A stretch of 64,000 bases of DNA from Bacillus multifaciens. GTDB lineage: Bacteria > Bacillota > Bacilli > Bacillales > Bacillaceae_G. A program made the position numbers and the translations under genes. Below the pieces are notes generated by a model. That model worked only from the letters and a program-made list of their open reading frames with translations. It did not search any database and was not told where the DNA came from. The stretch is from the NCBI RefSeq assembly GCF_030756675.1, contig NZ_JAVBXD010000010.1, positions 58,575-122,574 on the forward strand. The letters run 5' to 3'. Shown here one piece after another: positions 1 through 8,427 of this stretch. The number at the start of each line of letters is the position of its first letter. The stretch's first letter is position 1.

Positions 1-644
1 AACTTTTCAGGAACAATTTCTCCAGTATGGCGGACAGTGTAATCTAAGTTTGGTTTGTGAAACAACTTATCGAAGCCGTCAGCTGTATTTATGACATATA
101 AATCATTAGTAGCAGCTCTCAATAAAAATAATACAAAAGTAAGCCCTACATGTTCGTAAGCATTATTTCCTGTCCAAATTGTAATTGAAACATGAGATGG
201 GATTGCATATAATTTCCCCAGAGCTTCTTTCATTTCTGGCAAGTATTCCTCATAACCGTAATCTTCTAATGGTATTTTCTCCTGTAGCCATTGCTGCCGT
301 GCAACTTGCCCTTCTTCTTCATCTAAATGAAAAAGAGGTCCAACAGAAAAAGCATCGGAAAACAATAGAACATGCTCATCGTGAATATTGGCTGTTTTTA
401 AGGCATATTTTAGAGATCCTGCTGCGGAATGGCCAAAAACAACATGAACATGTTTGCCTTTCGTAATATCAGTTTTTTGAATATACTGTTCTATCAGTTC
501 TTTCGGTGTATTTGTAAGTGAAGTTAATGTTTCCTTATTAAAATTTGTTTCTAGTGAGTGAAGTTGTGTGAGTGTCTTGAAGAGTAGTTCCCTTGCTTCT
601 CCTTCAGTTAAATGATTGATTGCTTTTTGTAGGTGTTTTAGCAT
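1..644 (-). CDS. DUF1835 domain protein (3' end outside window)
   Basis: An open frame runs from an ATG at 644 leftwards off the window edge, about 214 codons without a stop. A GGAGAAAC ribosome site lies just upstream. The N-terminal 50 residues are helical; then comes KGKHVHVVFGHSAAGSLKYA, DEHVLFFSDAFSVGPLF and a WTGNNAYEHVGL segment, which match my memory of the DUF1835 family of Bacillus. Family members usually continue into a DUF3658 domain, which would lie outside the window. Biochemical function is unknown to me. It stands alone, with a mobile-element remnant upstream. Confidence 0.8.
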   Translation of the reverse strand, partial: MLKHLQKAINHLTEGEARELLFKTLTQLHSLETNFNKETLTSLTNTPKELIEQYIQKTDITKGKHVHVVFGHSAAGSLKYALKTANIHDEHVLLFSDAFSVGPLFHLDEEEGQVARQQWLQEKIPLEDYGYEEYLPEMKEALGKLYAIPSHVSITIWTGNNAYEHVGLTFVLFLLRAATNDLYVINTADGFDKLFHKPNLDYTVRHTGEIVPEK

Positions 645-675
645 TGTTTCTCCTCTATCAATGTATTTTTATTAG

Positions 676-1112
676 GTATTGACACTCCCACCCCTAAAGG
701 GGCAAGCTGACTAACGTCAGTGGGATTCTTGCTACCAAAGGCGAAATTCATTTCTGATATCGCTGACGTGCAAGATTGCGGTGTGCCATCACCACTCCCA
801 CGACAGACCGTATAGGTTCGTGGGCTACGGTACTGTTACCATACCGTACAGCTTTTTGGATTCTCCACCATGTTTTAACGTCTTGTTCTTGACGACACAT
901 ATTGTTTTACACACGAAATGAAATTGATTCGTGCAACCTCATACAATATTCGTTTTTCAGAGAACATAATTGTTTTAGAGTCTTTTGCATGACTATGGCT
1001 TTATGATAACAGAACGAATGTTTTTATTCAAAAAGCAATACTTTCATCCCATGCCTAAAGGCGCACTAAAGTCCTACATGGGCTTTCTCGTATCGCAAAT
1101 TCTGTAATCGGT
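676..1112 (-). mobile_element. Gene-less IS200/IS605-type element
   Basis: Read on the minus strand, one end (near 1030-1100) folds as a hairpin with CCCATG/CATGGG arms around GACTTTAGTGCGCCTTTAGG, and the other end (680-730) has a TGACGTTAGTCA palindrome followed by CCCCTTTAGGGG and GTGTCAAT. These subterminal hairpins without terminal inverted repeats are what IS200/IS605 elements carry. No tnpA or tnpB frame survives between them, so this is either a deletion relic or a non-autonomous derivative. It fills the gap between the DUF1835 and DUF6155 genes. Confidence 0.6.
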
Positions 1113-1119
1113 CAAATTC

Positions 1120-1674
1120 TTATTCCTCTTCCTCTTCCTCTTCTAACCAAGGGATACAATAATATAACTCACTTAATTCTTCAGGAAATCCCCAAGCGAT
1201 TTCCATGCTATTACTTAAAAGGTTAGATAATCTCTCAGCATATGGTGTATAGTAAGATTCATCTTCTTCACATAAATCTACTAATTTTGCAAACATGGAT
1301 AAAAGTTTATTATAAAATTTTCCACCTATATCTCCATACGATCTTGTAAAATCTACACCCATTTCTACATAATACAACATTAAATCGATTGTTCTGATCG
1401 GATCATCTGTTGTTTTTTGAAAGCTGAGAATCATTTTTTCTAAATCAGCAAGTCTTAATTTTGGTAAACTACGCTCTGGGAAAAATTCATTTTCAATTTT
1501 CTTTCGTAATTGTTTATGTAAGTCTTCGTTTACTTCATCACCTAAAAATTTACTAGATAAATATTGTTGCACTTCTTTATTCATCTTAAATAAGTCAACA
1601 ATTAGCGTAATTAGTTCTGTCTGGTCATATTCTTTTAATTCTTTTTTTAACGTAGGGATTTTTATTTTTTTCAA
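1120..1674 (-). CDS. DUF6155 family protein
   Basis: A 184-residue soluble, acidic, helical protein beginning MKKIKIPTLKKELKEYDQTE, which I recognise as the DUF6155 family of Bacillus. There is no signal peptide or membrane segment. The C-terminus ends in a run of glutamates (LEEEEEEE), a low-complexity tail that may vary between strains. The start follows a GGAGCGATC-type ribosome site. Molecular role is unknown. It is monocistronic, with an IS200/IS605-type element right after its stop codon. Confidence 0.8.
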   Translation of the reverse strand: MKKIKIPTLKKELKEYDQTELITLIVDLFKMNKEVQQYLSSKFLGDEVNEDLHKQLRKKIENEFFPERSLPKLRLADLEKMILSFQKTTDDPIRTIDLMLYYVEMGVDFTRSYGDIGGKFYNKLLSMFAKLVDLCEEDESYYTPYAERLSNLLSNSMEIAWGFPEELSELYYCIPWLEEEEEEE

Positions 1675-1829
1675 AAGTGATCGCTCCTTTGTTTTTATTG
1701 TAGTTTATTTTCTAGTTAATGAGAAAATCCTCTAGTAATAATTGTTGATGGTGAAAATTATATAAAATAAGTATACAAATGATCACATAAAAAAGGTACA
1801 TCTAATAGTAAAATGTACCTTCCTCTACA

Positions 1830-2945
1830 TCATTTCCCCATCAAAAACCAAGCCGGTTTATACTTTGTCGCCCGATTCCCTTTCGCCATATAGCGGAAAT
1901 AAATGCTATGTTCTTTTAGAGGGAATAAAATTTCGTTAAGCTCCCAACCGCCGATGATCCATAATGCTCCGCCGCGGTTGCGTTTATCTATCATTTCAAC
2001 ATTGTGTTTTTTCAAATATGCCATAAGATTAAACTTTGTTGTTTTTGTCTGCTCTTGCTTTACATCTTGTTTTGTTGTTATTTTTGATTTTCCATTTGTA
2101 ATGTATGAACCAAATAAAAACCAAGCTGGCTTTCCTCTTGTTATCCGGTTTCCTTTTTCCTTATAGCGGAAGAATATTTTCTTTTCTTTTAATGGGAATA
2201 AAACTTCATTTAACTCCCAACCGCCAAGAACCCACAATGTGCCTCCAATTTCACGTTTGTCAATTACATTTACATTGTGTTTTTGAAAATATGCGTCTAA
2301 ATCAAAAGGTGCATCAAGTGCTTGTTCTGTTTTTTCTTCATTTGAAGTAACAATTTCTGTTTCTTCTTGCTTTTTGAGATCGACATTAAACATCGCTTGT
2401 TGCATCATCATATGTGCGAATACTTCTTGTATCGTTGTTTGAATGGATTTTTCAATCGCTACTTCTACTGTTTTACTTAATAGTTCTGTTAATTCATCGT
2501 TATGATTCTCCGCTGTCTGTTGCGGGACCTCTGGAGCTCGATAGCCCGGAGCTTGAAATCCTTCATCGCCATATGACTCCATAAACCAAACAGCAACTTT
2601 AAAAACAATACGATAGATTCGCATAGAATCCACCATACTGCCGTAATGGACATCATGAGCAGCCTTATTGCCTATGGAACGGATTAAATCAAAATAACCA
2701 CGGAATGTTTCATCAATAATTCCTTCACGAAATAATTTTTGTATGCGCTGAACGTACTTTATCTCATATACGCTTTGTAATTTTTCTTGATCCCAAATTT
2801 CATTTACTACAGCTTCAAGAAATAGGCAAGCTTTCACAATTGCTTCATGTGGATCTTCGTAGATGTTCTTTTCTATGCTATATGCAATCTCGGCTAAATT
2901 TGGATATTGCGGTTGCAAAAAGGAGAGTACATAATTATCTTTCAT
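1830..2945 (-). CDS. DUF4145-like (HEPN-type) protein with two tandem C-terminal repeats
   Basis: 371 residues. Residues about 10-125 resemble the DUF4145 domain (helical, conserved RSIGNKAAHDVHYGS), a HEPN-like fold often found in restriction and nuclease-linked proteins. A linker rich in Glu and Gln (130-215) follows. The C-terminus holds two copies of a 65-70 residue module, each with HNVxxIDKR, GGxLWxxGGWELNExLFPLKE, FRYxxKGNRxT and KPAWFLxG. The modules are clearly duplicated but divergent. A GGAGGGCG site precedes the ATG. Function is unknown; an N-terminal interaction or nuclease-associated domain plus two ligand-binding modules is an inference. Confidence 0.75.
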   Translation of the reverse strand: MKDNYVLSFLQPQYPNLAEIAYSIEKNIYEDPHEAIVKACLFLEAVVNEIWDQEKLQSVYEIKYVQRIQKLFREGIIDETFRGYFDLIRSIGNKAAHDVHYGSMVDSMRIYRIVFKVAVWFMESYGDEGFQAPGYRAPEVPQQTAENHNDELTELLSKTVEVAIEKSIQTTIQEVFAHMMMQQAMFNVDLKKQEETEIVTSNEEKTEQALDAPFDLDAYFQKHNVNVIDKREIGGTLWVLGGWELNEVLFPLKEKKIFFRYKEKGNRITRGKPAWFLFGSYITNGKSKITTKQDVKQEQTKTTKFNLMAYLKKHNVEMIDKRNRGGALWIIGGWELNEILFPLKEHSIYFRYMAKGNRATKYKPAWFLMGK

Positions 2946-3082
2946 GACGCCCTCCCATTGTTAATTTTTTCTATATATTTAACTATAAAATATTCATTCT
3001 AATTGGACAACGGCTATTTTTTACAAAAACGCGCTTTTATATTTATTCTTGTTCAAATTTATGATAATTAATATGTATATTA

Positions 3083-3147
3083 TTACAACGAAAAAACCCG
3101 TAATGCCTATCGATTATTTGTAGACATTACGGGTTTTTTCGTTGTAA
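3083..3147. terminator. Bidirectional intrinsic terminator
   Basis: Two perfect 23-nt inverted arms (3083-3105 and 3125-3147) with GC pairs next to T-runs on both strands. It lies just after the stop of the minus-strand membrane protein gene. Confidence 0.9.
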
Positions 3148-3158
3148 AAGAACATTCT

Positions 3159-3926
3159 CTATGCATTATAACGATTTTTTCTTCGTTCCATTCTCGTTTG
3201 TCCTTGTGCTGTTCCAATATCATTATGTTGCTCTGTTGGCGTTGTATGATAAGTTGGTGCTGCTTCTTGATGATTTCGTTCATACGTGCGAGTGTCTCTC
3301 TGTTTAGAAGATTTTTTACCGAACTTTAGCATTTTAAATTTTAATCTCGGTAAACTCGGAATGCGAATTTTAAATGTAGGTCTCATTCGCTTCTTTTTTT
3401 GTTGAAATGCGCTTGTTTTTTCTTGCTTTCCGTTATCACGGTGCAGCGCGTTTGCAAGCAAACCGCCGAGTAAGAAGCCTGCCACTAAAATGACTAAATA
3501 CAACCGTTCTGTTGTAAGTAGGTTCATCATGCGCTGAAGAACTGCTAGTGATTGAATTTGCTTTGCATCCCAAAGCATTACGCCCCATAATGCAAGAAGT
3601 CCTAGTGTAATCGCATATGTACGGAATCGGAATAAAAACGGGATGACAGCAATACATGCAGCGATTTTTGCGTTCGCAATTAAAGAATCAACTGTTATGT
3701 ATTGATTCCAAATTGACATCAAGAGTGTAATAAATGCTGCGTATGCTACCCAACTAAATATTCGTGAATGCATTCGTTTGGCATGATAGCTCCCAAAACT
3801 AGTTAAAAATAATAAACCACCTATATATAATGATAATTGTAGGGGCATTTGTTTCATTAAACCTGTAACTGGGAATAGGGCGCTGAGCACCATTAACAGT
3901 ACATCAAGTTTTCTCACAATTCTCAA
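3159..3926 (-). CDS. Integral membrane protein with basic cytoplasmic tail, unknown function
   Basis: 255 residues. Six hydrophobic segments fill residues about 8-165 (for example LLMVLSALFPVTGLM, LYLVILVAGFLLGGLLANAL). From about 170 the protein becomes a strongly basic soluble tail (QQKKKRMRPTFKIRIPSLPR, KMLKFGKKSSKQ) ending MERRKNRYNA. I do not recognise a family with certainty. The tail would lie in the cytoplasm under the positive-inside rule and could bind nucleic acid or acidic lipid, but this is a guess. It stands alone, ended by the hairpin at 3083-3147. Confidence 0.75.
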   Translation of the reverse strand: MRIVRKLDVLLMVLSALFPVTGLMKQMPLQLSLYIGGLLFLTSFGSYHAKRMHSRIFSWVAYAAFITLLMSIWNQYITVDSLIANAKIAACIAVIPFLFRFRTYAITLGLLALWGVMLWDAKQIQSLAVLQRMMNLLTTERLYLVILVAGFLLGGLLANALHRDNGKQEKTSAFQQKKKRMRPTFKIRIPSLPRLKFKMLKFGKKSSKQRDTRTYERNHQEAAPTYHTTPTEQHNDIGTAQGQTRMERRKNRYNA

Positions 3927-4346
3927 TCCCTTTCAGCTTTCTAACTTCTATAGCATAATGGTATTTTTCTGTTTTGTATATATGCATTCAGCTATACAAT
4001 AACATGCTTATAAAACATCTTAATCCTATTCATGCTAAGAAGTAAACAAAAAAAGTGGAGTGATAATTGACAAGAAATGATTATTTTAAAATTAGAAAAT
4101 ATCTGAGTGATAAACAAGATGTTTAATGAAGGGTTTAAAAATGGTTGTTAAATTATATCTTTTAGTGCGATTGTGAAAAAACTAAGTATTATGGTGTGCC
4201 TCAAATTACTGCGTCTATATGAATTTTTAACGTGAGTAAGTATCTTATCTTTATCCAAGTAGATAAGTGCAAGTAAGCATTTTTTCATCTATACATTCAT
4301 GATGAATACAAAAAGCCTTATTGTAATACAATTTAAATTTTGTAGA
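3927..4346. other. Intergenic stretch at the trailer end of the CRISPR array
   Basis: About 420 bp of AT-rich sequence. A short TTG-initiated frame near 4067 (19 codons) stops early and has no supporting homology that I recognise. I see no cas gene, RNA gene or clear hairpin here. Confidence 0.6.
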
Positions 4347-4513
4347 ATTTCAATCCATGCACCCTATGAAGGATGCGACTTTTTAAGTATGTTAGTTATT
4401 CATATACAAAACAATTTCAATCCACGCACCCTATGAAGGATGCAACTTGGCGTTTCGGGTTCCGGGAAAAGTGTAGCAATATTTCAATCCACGCATCCTA
4501 TGAGGGATGCGAC
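4347..4513 (-). CRISPR. Orphan CRISPR array, three 33-nt repeats, subtype I-C type
   Basis: Repeats lie at 4347-4379, 4414-4446 and 4481-4513, separated by two spacers of exactly 34 nt (4380-4413 and 4447-4480). On the plus strand each repeat starts ATTTCAATCCA and ends GATGCGAC or GATGCAAC; the reverse complement GTCGCATCC...GGATTGAAAT is the well-known subtype I-C repeat form. Repeat 1 has CCATGC for CCACGC, repeat 2 has GCAAC for GCGAC, repeat 3 has GCATCC...GGGATGC. Transcription should run on the minus strand from the leader at higher coordinates. No cas gene is present within the window, so the array is either a relic or depends on a Cas set elsewhere. Confidence 0.9.
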
Positions 4514-4690
4514 AGCGATTTTTGTTCAAAATAACACGCAAATACGTAAATTCTGTATAAAAACCAGTTATTTTCTTTAATAAAATTAAAAACCTTTACA
4601 GAAAATCATAAAATTCAATCGTAAATCGTGAAAATTCAGGTGCGAATCCCCTTGGAATTTTATGTGCGCTTTACATTCGCACATAAAAAT
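4514..4690 (-). promoter_or_regulatory. CRISPR leader of subtype I-C appearance
   Basis: An AT-rich stretch adjoins repeat 3. Further out come GGTGCGAATCCCC (4639-4651) and an 11-bp inverted repeat TTTTATGTGCG/CGCACATAAAA (4658-4668, 4678-4688). From memory, I-C leaders carry similar GTGCGAAT and GCGCACAT-type boxes between cas2 and the array, so this supports both the subtype and the minus-strand direction. Confidence 0.6.
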
Positions 4691-4944
4691 TAAAGGACTT
4701 TACAAAATTAGTTGTTTCTTTTCCACCAATAAGTTCTACCTAGTACTTGTCTCGAATGAAGCTACCACTTCACTATTTTAGCATTCAATGAGTATTAAGT
4801 AGAAATTAATTTATATCTAAATTTCCAATAACATCAAACTCTCATATAACAAAACTCTAATTTCAATCATAACAATTAGAATCCATACAAAAAGCTTGTG
4901 GTTGACTATTCCTTCTCGCTCAAAACTTTTACAGATTTACTATT
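4691..4944. other. Non-coding stretch where cas2 would be expected
   Basis: About 250 bp. In a complete I-C locus cas2 would end here. Reading the minus strand I find only short frames broken by stops and no recognisable Cas2 or Cas1 residue pattern. Confidence 0.55.
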
Positions 4945-5460
4945 TTAAAACACATAGCGTTTAACTGATGCTTTGTTGACAGGTAAATATAAAACGAGCT
5001 GAGGCCCAATCGGCCCCATTCGACGCTGTCCTCTATCTTCAAAACCAACTGTTATGTATAATTTTTGCGCAGGAATATTTTTTTCATTGACTGCCAATAC
5101 GATTTCTTCTATGTTTGGAAAGTATAAACCTACATAATTTGGTAGCAGTTGCAGTGCGCGTTTTGCATACCCGTTTCCTTGTTCAGTGTAATTAATCGAA
5201 AATGAAGTGAGTAACAAAGACTTTTCTTTCGTTGTATATTCTTGCACACGACTTCCTGATTGTAAGGAAAAAATACCTACTGGCTTGTCATCAGCTAAAA
5301 TAACAATAGGATTTCGAGTTGGATCCTGCTTCGCATGATTTAATAGTTCCATTGGATGAGCAGTAAATTGTACTTGTTCTTCGGGTAAAGTATAGGTTTG
5401 AAAAGTTTCTTTATATTCCTCTGTATATGGAACGAGTTGAATAGATTGATTCATTTGCAT
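4945..5460 (-). CDS. GNAT family N-acetyltransferase
   Basis: The start chosen is the ATG at 5460 (MQMNQSIQLV), 9 nt after GGGGGA; an upstream in-frame ATG would add 20 residues without a ribosome site. The 171-residue product has the GNAT layout: early strands, ADDKPVGIFSLQSG, the acetyl-CoA loop region NYTEQGNGYAKRALQLLPNY (Q/R-x-x-G-x-G/A variant) and the NEKNIPAQKLYITVGFEDRG segment typical of motif B. Substrate is unknown. It ends the block next to the CRISPR leader and is transcribed alone. Confidence 0.85.
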   Translation of the reverse strand: MQMNQSIQLVPYTEEYKETFQTYTLPEEQVQFTAHPMELLNHAKQDPTRNPIVILADDKPVGIFSLQSGSRVQEYTTKEKSLLLTSFSINYTEQGNGYAKRALQLLPNYVGLYFPNIEEIVLAVNEKNIPAQKLYITVGFEDRGQRRMGPIGPQLVLYLPVNKASVKRYVF

Positions 5461-5550
5461 AACATAAATTCCCCCAGTTATAAAAACATATGTTTCCTTC
5501 CATGTAAAATCATATAACATTTTTAGTAATAAAGGAAATTTTCAGTTTTC

Positions 5551-5604
5551 AAAACGATAAAACAATCCCCGTGCTGCATTACACGGGGGATTGTTTTATC
5601 GTTT
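5551..5604. terminator. Intrinsic terminator of the sleB operon
   Basis: AAAACGATAAAACAATCCCC pairs with a near-perfect complement ending in TTTTATCGTTTT, around a short loop. It overlaps the last codons of ylaJ, so the coding end forms one arm of the hairpin. Confidence 0.85.
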
Positions 5605-6210
5605 TAATTGTTGATTCGATTGATCGACTTGTTCTTGTTTTAATTCATTTTGTTCATATTTTGGTAATTGTTGATTATTTTCTTTAACTGGATTCGTCTT
5701 TTTGTTTTCTAATAAATCATTAGGCACTTGCGGCATCGCACGTCCAACGATTGCCGCAAGTTCATCAAGAATTCCTTCGCCAGCTTTTCCTTCTTTAATA
5801 CGCTTTCCAATTTGTTTTAAACGCTCGTACGTATCTAAATCGGCCACTACAACTGCATTAGAACCTTGTGGATCATGTTTTAAGCTCTCTGCAACTGAGT
5901 ATTTAATTGTTTCTACTCTTGTACGATCTAACTTAGCACCTACATCAATACCAACAATGGAATACTTACCAAGAACAACAGCTGTTGCACCTTTTACACC
6001 TGGTATATTTGAAGCAATATTTGCAAGATGATCAGCTTTTGTTTCTTCTGATTTACGTGTATTTTCTTTATATGTTACGTTTTTTGTTGTATATTGATTT
6101 GCATTTGAAGTTGGTTTTGGATTTGCTGCGTTATCATTCTTTTTTGTACTGCAACTTGCTAATAGAAGCAAACAGATACAAAAGTATAAGGGTTTCCTCA
6201 AAGGTATCAC
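5596..6210 (-). CDS. ylaJ: YhcN/YlaJ family sporulation lipoprotein
   Basis: 204 residues. An N-terminal signal of the lipoprotein type ends in LLLLASC, putting the lipid-modified cysteine at residue 20. After a polar Asn/Thr-rich linker comes the YhcN/YlaJ domain (about 58-160) with HLANIASNIPGVKGATAVVL and KYSVAESLKHDPQGSNAVV. The tail is Gln-rich. It is the third gene of sleB-ypeB-ylaJ, 9 bp after ypeB; the same trio exists in other B. cereus group genomes. In that operon the protein is a spore membrane lipoprotein with a minor or unclear role in cortex lysis. Confidence 0.92.
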   Translation of the reverse strand: MIPLRKPLYFCICLLLLASCSTKKNDNAANPKPTSNANQYTTKNVTYKENTRKSEETKADHLANIASNIPGVKGATAVVLGKYSIVGIDVGAKLDRTRVETIKYSVAESLKHDPQGSNAVVVADLDTYERLKQIGKRIKEGKAGEGILDELAAIVGRAMPQVPNDLLENKKTNPVKENNQQLPKYEQNELKQEQVDQSNQQLKR

Positions 6211-6219
6211 TCCTATTCA

Positions 6220-7560
6220 TTAATCAAAAATTTGTTCTACACTTTGTAGTTTTTTCACTTTTTCTTCGGTACCACTATTAGCATTAATAAAGATTTGATA
6301 GGTGTCTTTTCCAAGTGTCCCTAAAAATTCATAACATAGTACCTCTTTATGCAAGTCATTTACAACGATTGCTTCACGCTCTTCCATAACTTTTAAATTC
6401 GGATTAATTTTCTTTCGTGCATCCGAAACCGATAATGTTGGTTTTGGAATTTTTATATCTTTACGTGAAGCTAAATAGTCTCTAGCAGAGAAACCAACAA
6501 TCGAACCGTCATCAAGCGCAATTTTCATTTGGATGGATTCGGGATATATACGTACGTTGTCCCGATTCGTTACGAATGTGAAAACACCGATAGAGTCGTA
6601 TTGTGAGCTTTCATATAACTCCATATTTTTAAATTTATTTTGTTTTAAAAAGGAAAGCCCCTTTTCTCCTGCTTCATTTAAACTGATTTTTTGTTCTTTT
6701 ACTTCACGGTTGTTCATGACCCAAATTGGATAGCCGCCTTTTTCCGTAATATCCATATTCGTTTCACTATTTGTCTTAGGATCTTTTACTGTAATGCTAT
6801 AAAATTTTTCTTTTGCTCCTTTGCCGCTTTTTTCAGCAGAAATCGTTTCAGATCCCTTTAAGCTAAGGAAAGATTTTGCGATATTTATTGCTTGTTCTTT
6901 TGAAATTATTGGACCGGATATGTGCGTTTCACCCTTTTTTTCTGTCTGCAAACTTGTAAACGTTGGTCCAAAAGGGCTTTGTGAATAAGAGTTACTGTTT
7001 TTTTCTACTGTTTTAAATCCATCTATAATCGTGTTATCAGCTGGATTTTTATTAGAAGCAAGCGCTAGTTCAACATCCATCCAACGTAGATTGTTTTTTA
7101 AGGCAAGATGCTGTACTTTACGCAGTTCATCTTGAATATTTGCCGCGTTACTATATAGTTGCTGAAGTGTATTATATTCTTGGTCATTCAGCGGTTCTTT
7201 ATCTAAATCACGTATAGCTGTACGGTAACTAAATTCTCCGATATTTGATAGAAATTCTTCTGTTTTATTAAATGGGAGTAATGTAAGTGGTAATTGGCCA
7301 ATATCAGAATGAGCTTGAGATGTGATGCGCCACACATCGGCTAATGCAGGTGATAATGATGTGCGTGAATTCATTGCTAATGTTGTCCCGATTTTGTCAT
7401 GTAATAAATCGACTTGATAGGCTAAATCATGGAAAGCCCGCTGGTAGTTATTTTCAGCGTGAATTAAGACCGCATTTTTCTCTTGGTGCTCTTTATATCC
7501 CCAATATCCTGTGCCTACAACTCCGATTGTTAATAAAACAATAAGTAAACCTCTAAACAT
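6220..7560 (-). CDS. ypeB: Germination protein YpeB
   Basis: 446 residues, the usual size for YpeB. A single N-terminal membrane helix (FRGLLIVLLTIGVVGTGYWG) anchors it in the inner spore membrane. The N-terminal half is helical; from about residue 215 there are PepSY-type repeats with ISKEQAINIAKSFL, GGYPIWVMNNREV and DDGSIVGFSARDYLASRK. YpeB is needed for the accumulation and control of SleB in dormant spores. It lies 18 bp downstream of sleB and 9 bp upstream of ylaJ, so the three are very likely cotranscribed in the forespore. Confidence 0.95.
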   Translation of the reverse strand: MFRGLLIVLLTIGVVGTGYWGYKEHQEKNAVLIHAENNYQRAFHDLAYQVDLLHDKIGTTLAMNSRTSLSPALADVWRITSQAHSDIGQLPLTLLPFNKTEEFLSNIGEFSYRTAIRDLDKEPLNDQEYNTLQQLYSNAANIQDELRKVQHLALKNNLRWMDVELALASNKNPADNTIIDGFKTVEKNSNSYSQSPFGPTFTSLQTEKKGETHISGPIISKEQAINIAKSFLSLKGSETISAEKSGKGAKEKFYSITVKDPKTNSETNMDITEKGGYPIWVMNNREVKEQKISLNEAGEKGLSFLKQNKFKNMELYESSQYDSIGVFTFVTNRDNVRIYPESIQMKIALDDGSIVGFSARDYLASRKDIKIPKPTLSVSDARKKINPNLKVMEEREAIVVNDLHKEVLCYEFLGTLGKDTYQIFINANSGTEEKVKKLQSVEQIFD

Positions 7561-7578
7561 ATCTCATCCACCTCCTAA

Positions 7579-8346
7579 CTAGTGACAAAAAATGTGTCTT
7601 CCAATTTTCTTAATTTGCGGGCGGCTCCAAATCCATTTACTTGTTGCTGTATCCGGATTAAAGTAATAAAGCGCTCCTCCAGATGGATCCCATCCGTTAA
7701 TTGCATCAAGTACAGCTTTTTTTGCTGTTTCATTTGGTGTTAAATTGATCTGGCCGTCTGCAACAGCAGTAAACGCACGCGGCTCATAAATAACGCCTGC
7801 GACTGTGTTTGGAAAAGATGAACTGCTTACGCGATTCAAAATAACAGCTGCAACGGCAACTTGTCCGATATAAGGTTCACCGCGTGATTCACCATATACA
7901 GCATTTGCCAAGATTTTAATGTCATTTTGCGAGTATCCATTCGGAACATTTGTGCCTTTATTTTGTGCTGGTTTATTATTTTGTGACGGTTTATTACCTT
8001 GGTTGTTCGCTGTGTTACTTGGTTGCTTTTCATATTTGGTAGCTTTTACGAGCTTTTGTTTTGTTGTTGCACCAGCAAGTCCATCAACCTTTAACCCGAA
8101 TTTTTGTTGGAAATTTCGAAGTGCCCAATATGTACCCCACCCAAAGACACCATCTACTTTGCCAGTGTAAAATCCAATGTATTTCAGTCTTGATTGTAGC
8201 TCGATTACATCTTCCCCAGAAGCTCCTTTTTGGATAATTTGATTTGAAAAAGCCCCTACCTCCTTCTCATGAACACTACTTACCAACAAAGTAATCGCCG
8301 CTGTAATAAGCAGAAGCGGCACTTTGAAGAAAGCTTTACGCTGCAT
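7579..8346 (-). CDS. sleB: Spore cortex-lytic enzyme SleB
   Basis: 255 residues. A secretory signal covers residues 1-32 (FFKVPLLLITAAITLLVSSV). A PG_binding_1 domain (about 36-100) carries the QSRLKYIGFYTGKVDGVFG and LRNFQQKFGLKVDG motifs. An Asn/Gln/Lys linker (105-138) leads to the Hydrolase_2 catalytic domain (140-255) with the YGESRGE motif at 151-157 that holds the catalytic glutamate. SleB is a lytic transglycosylase acting on muramic-delta-lactam cortex during germination. The start follows AAGGAGG. It heads the sleB-ypeB-ylaJ operon. Confidence 0.96.
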   Translation of the reverse strand: MQRKAFFKVPLLLITAAITLLVSSVHEKEVGAFSNQIIQKGASGEDVIELQSRLKYIGFYTGKVDGVFGWGTYWALRNFQQKFGLKVDGLAGATTKQKLVKATKYEKQPSNTANNQGNKPSQNNKPAQNKGTNVPNGYSQNDIKILANAVYGESRGEPYIGQVAVAAVILNRVSSSSFPNTVAGVIYEPRAFTAVADGQINLTPNETAKKAVLDAINGWDPSGGALYYFNPDTATSKWIWSRPQIKKIGRHIFCH

Positions 8347-8427
8347 AGTTCAACCTCCTTGAATATGACGATGATTTCAAGGTTATTTTTTGTAAATCAT
8401 GCGGTTTTATGTAACGAAGACAAAAAA

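Noticed and set aside
4067-4126. Short TTG-started frame with a GGAG site upstream of the CRISPR array
   Set aside because: Only 19 codons, no recognised similarity and no terminator; not supported as a gene.
4700-4760. Possible cas2 tail (ELIGGKETTNFVKSF) upstream of the leader
   Set aside because: A stop codon closes the frame a few codons upstream and the residues do not fit Cas2 C-termini that I know.
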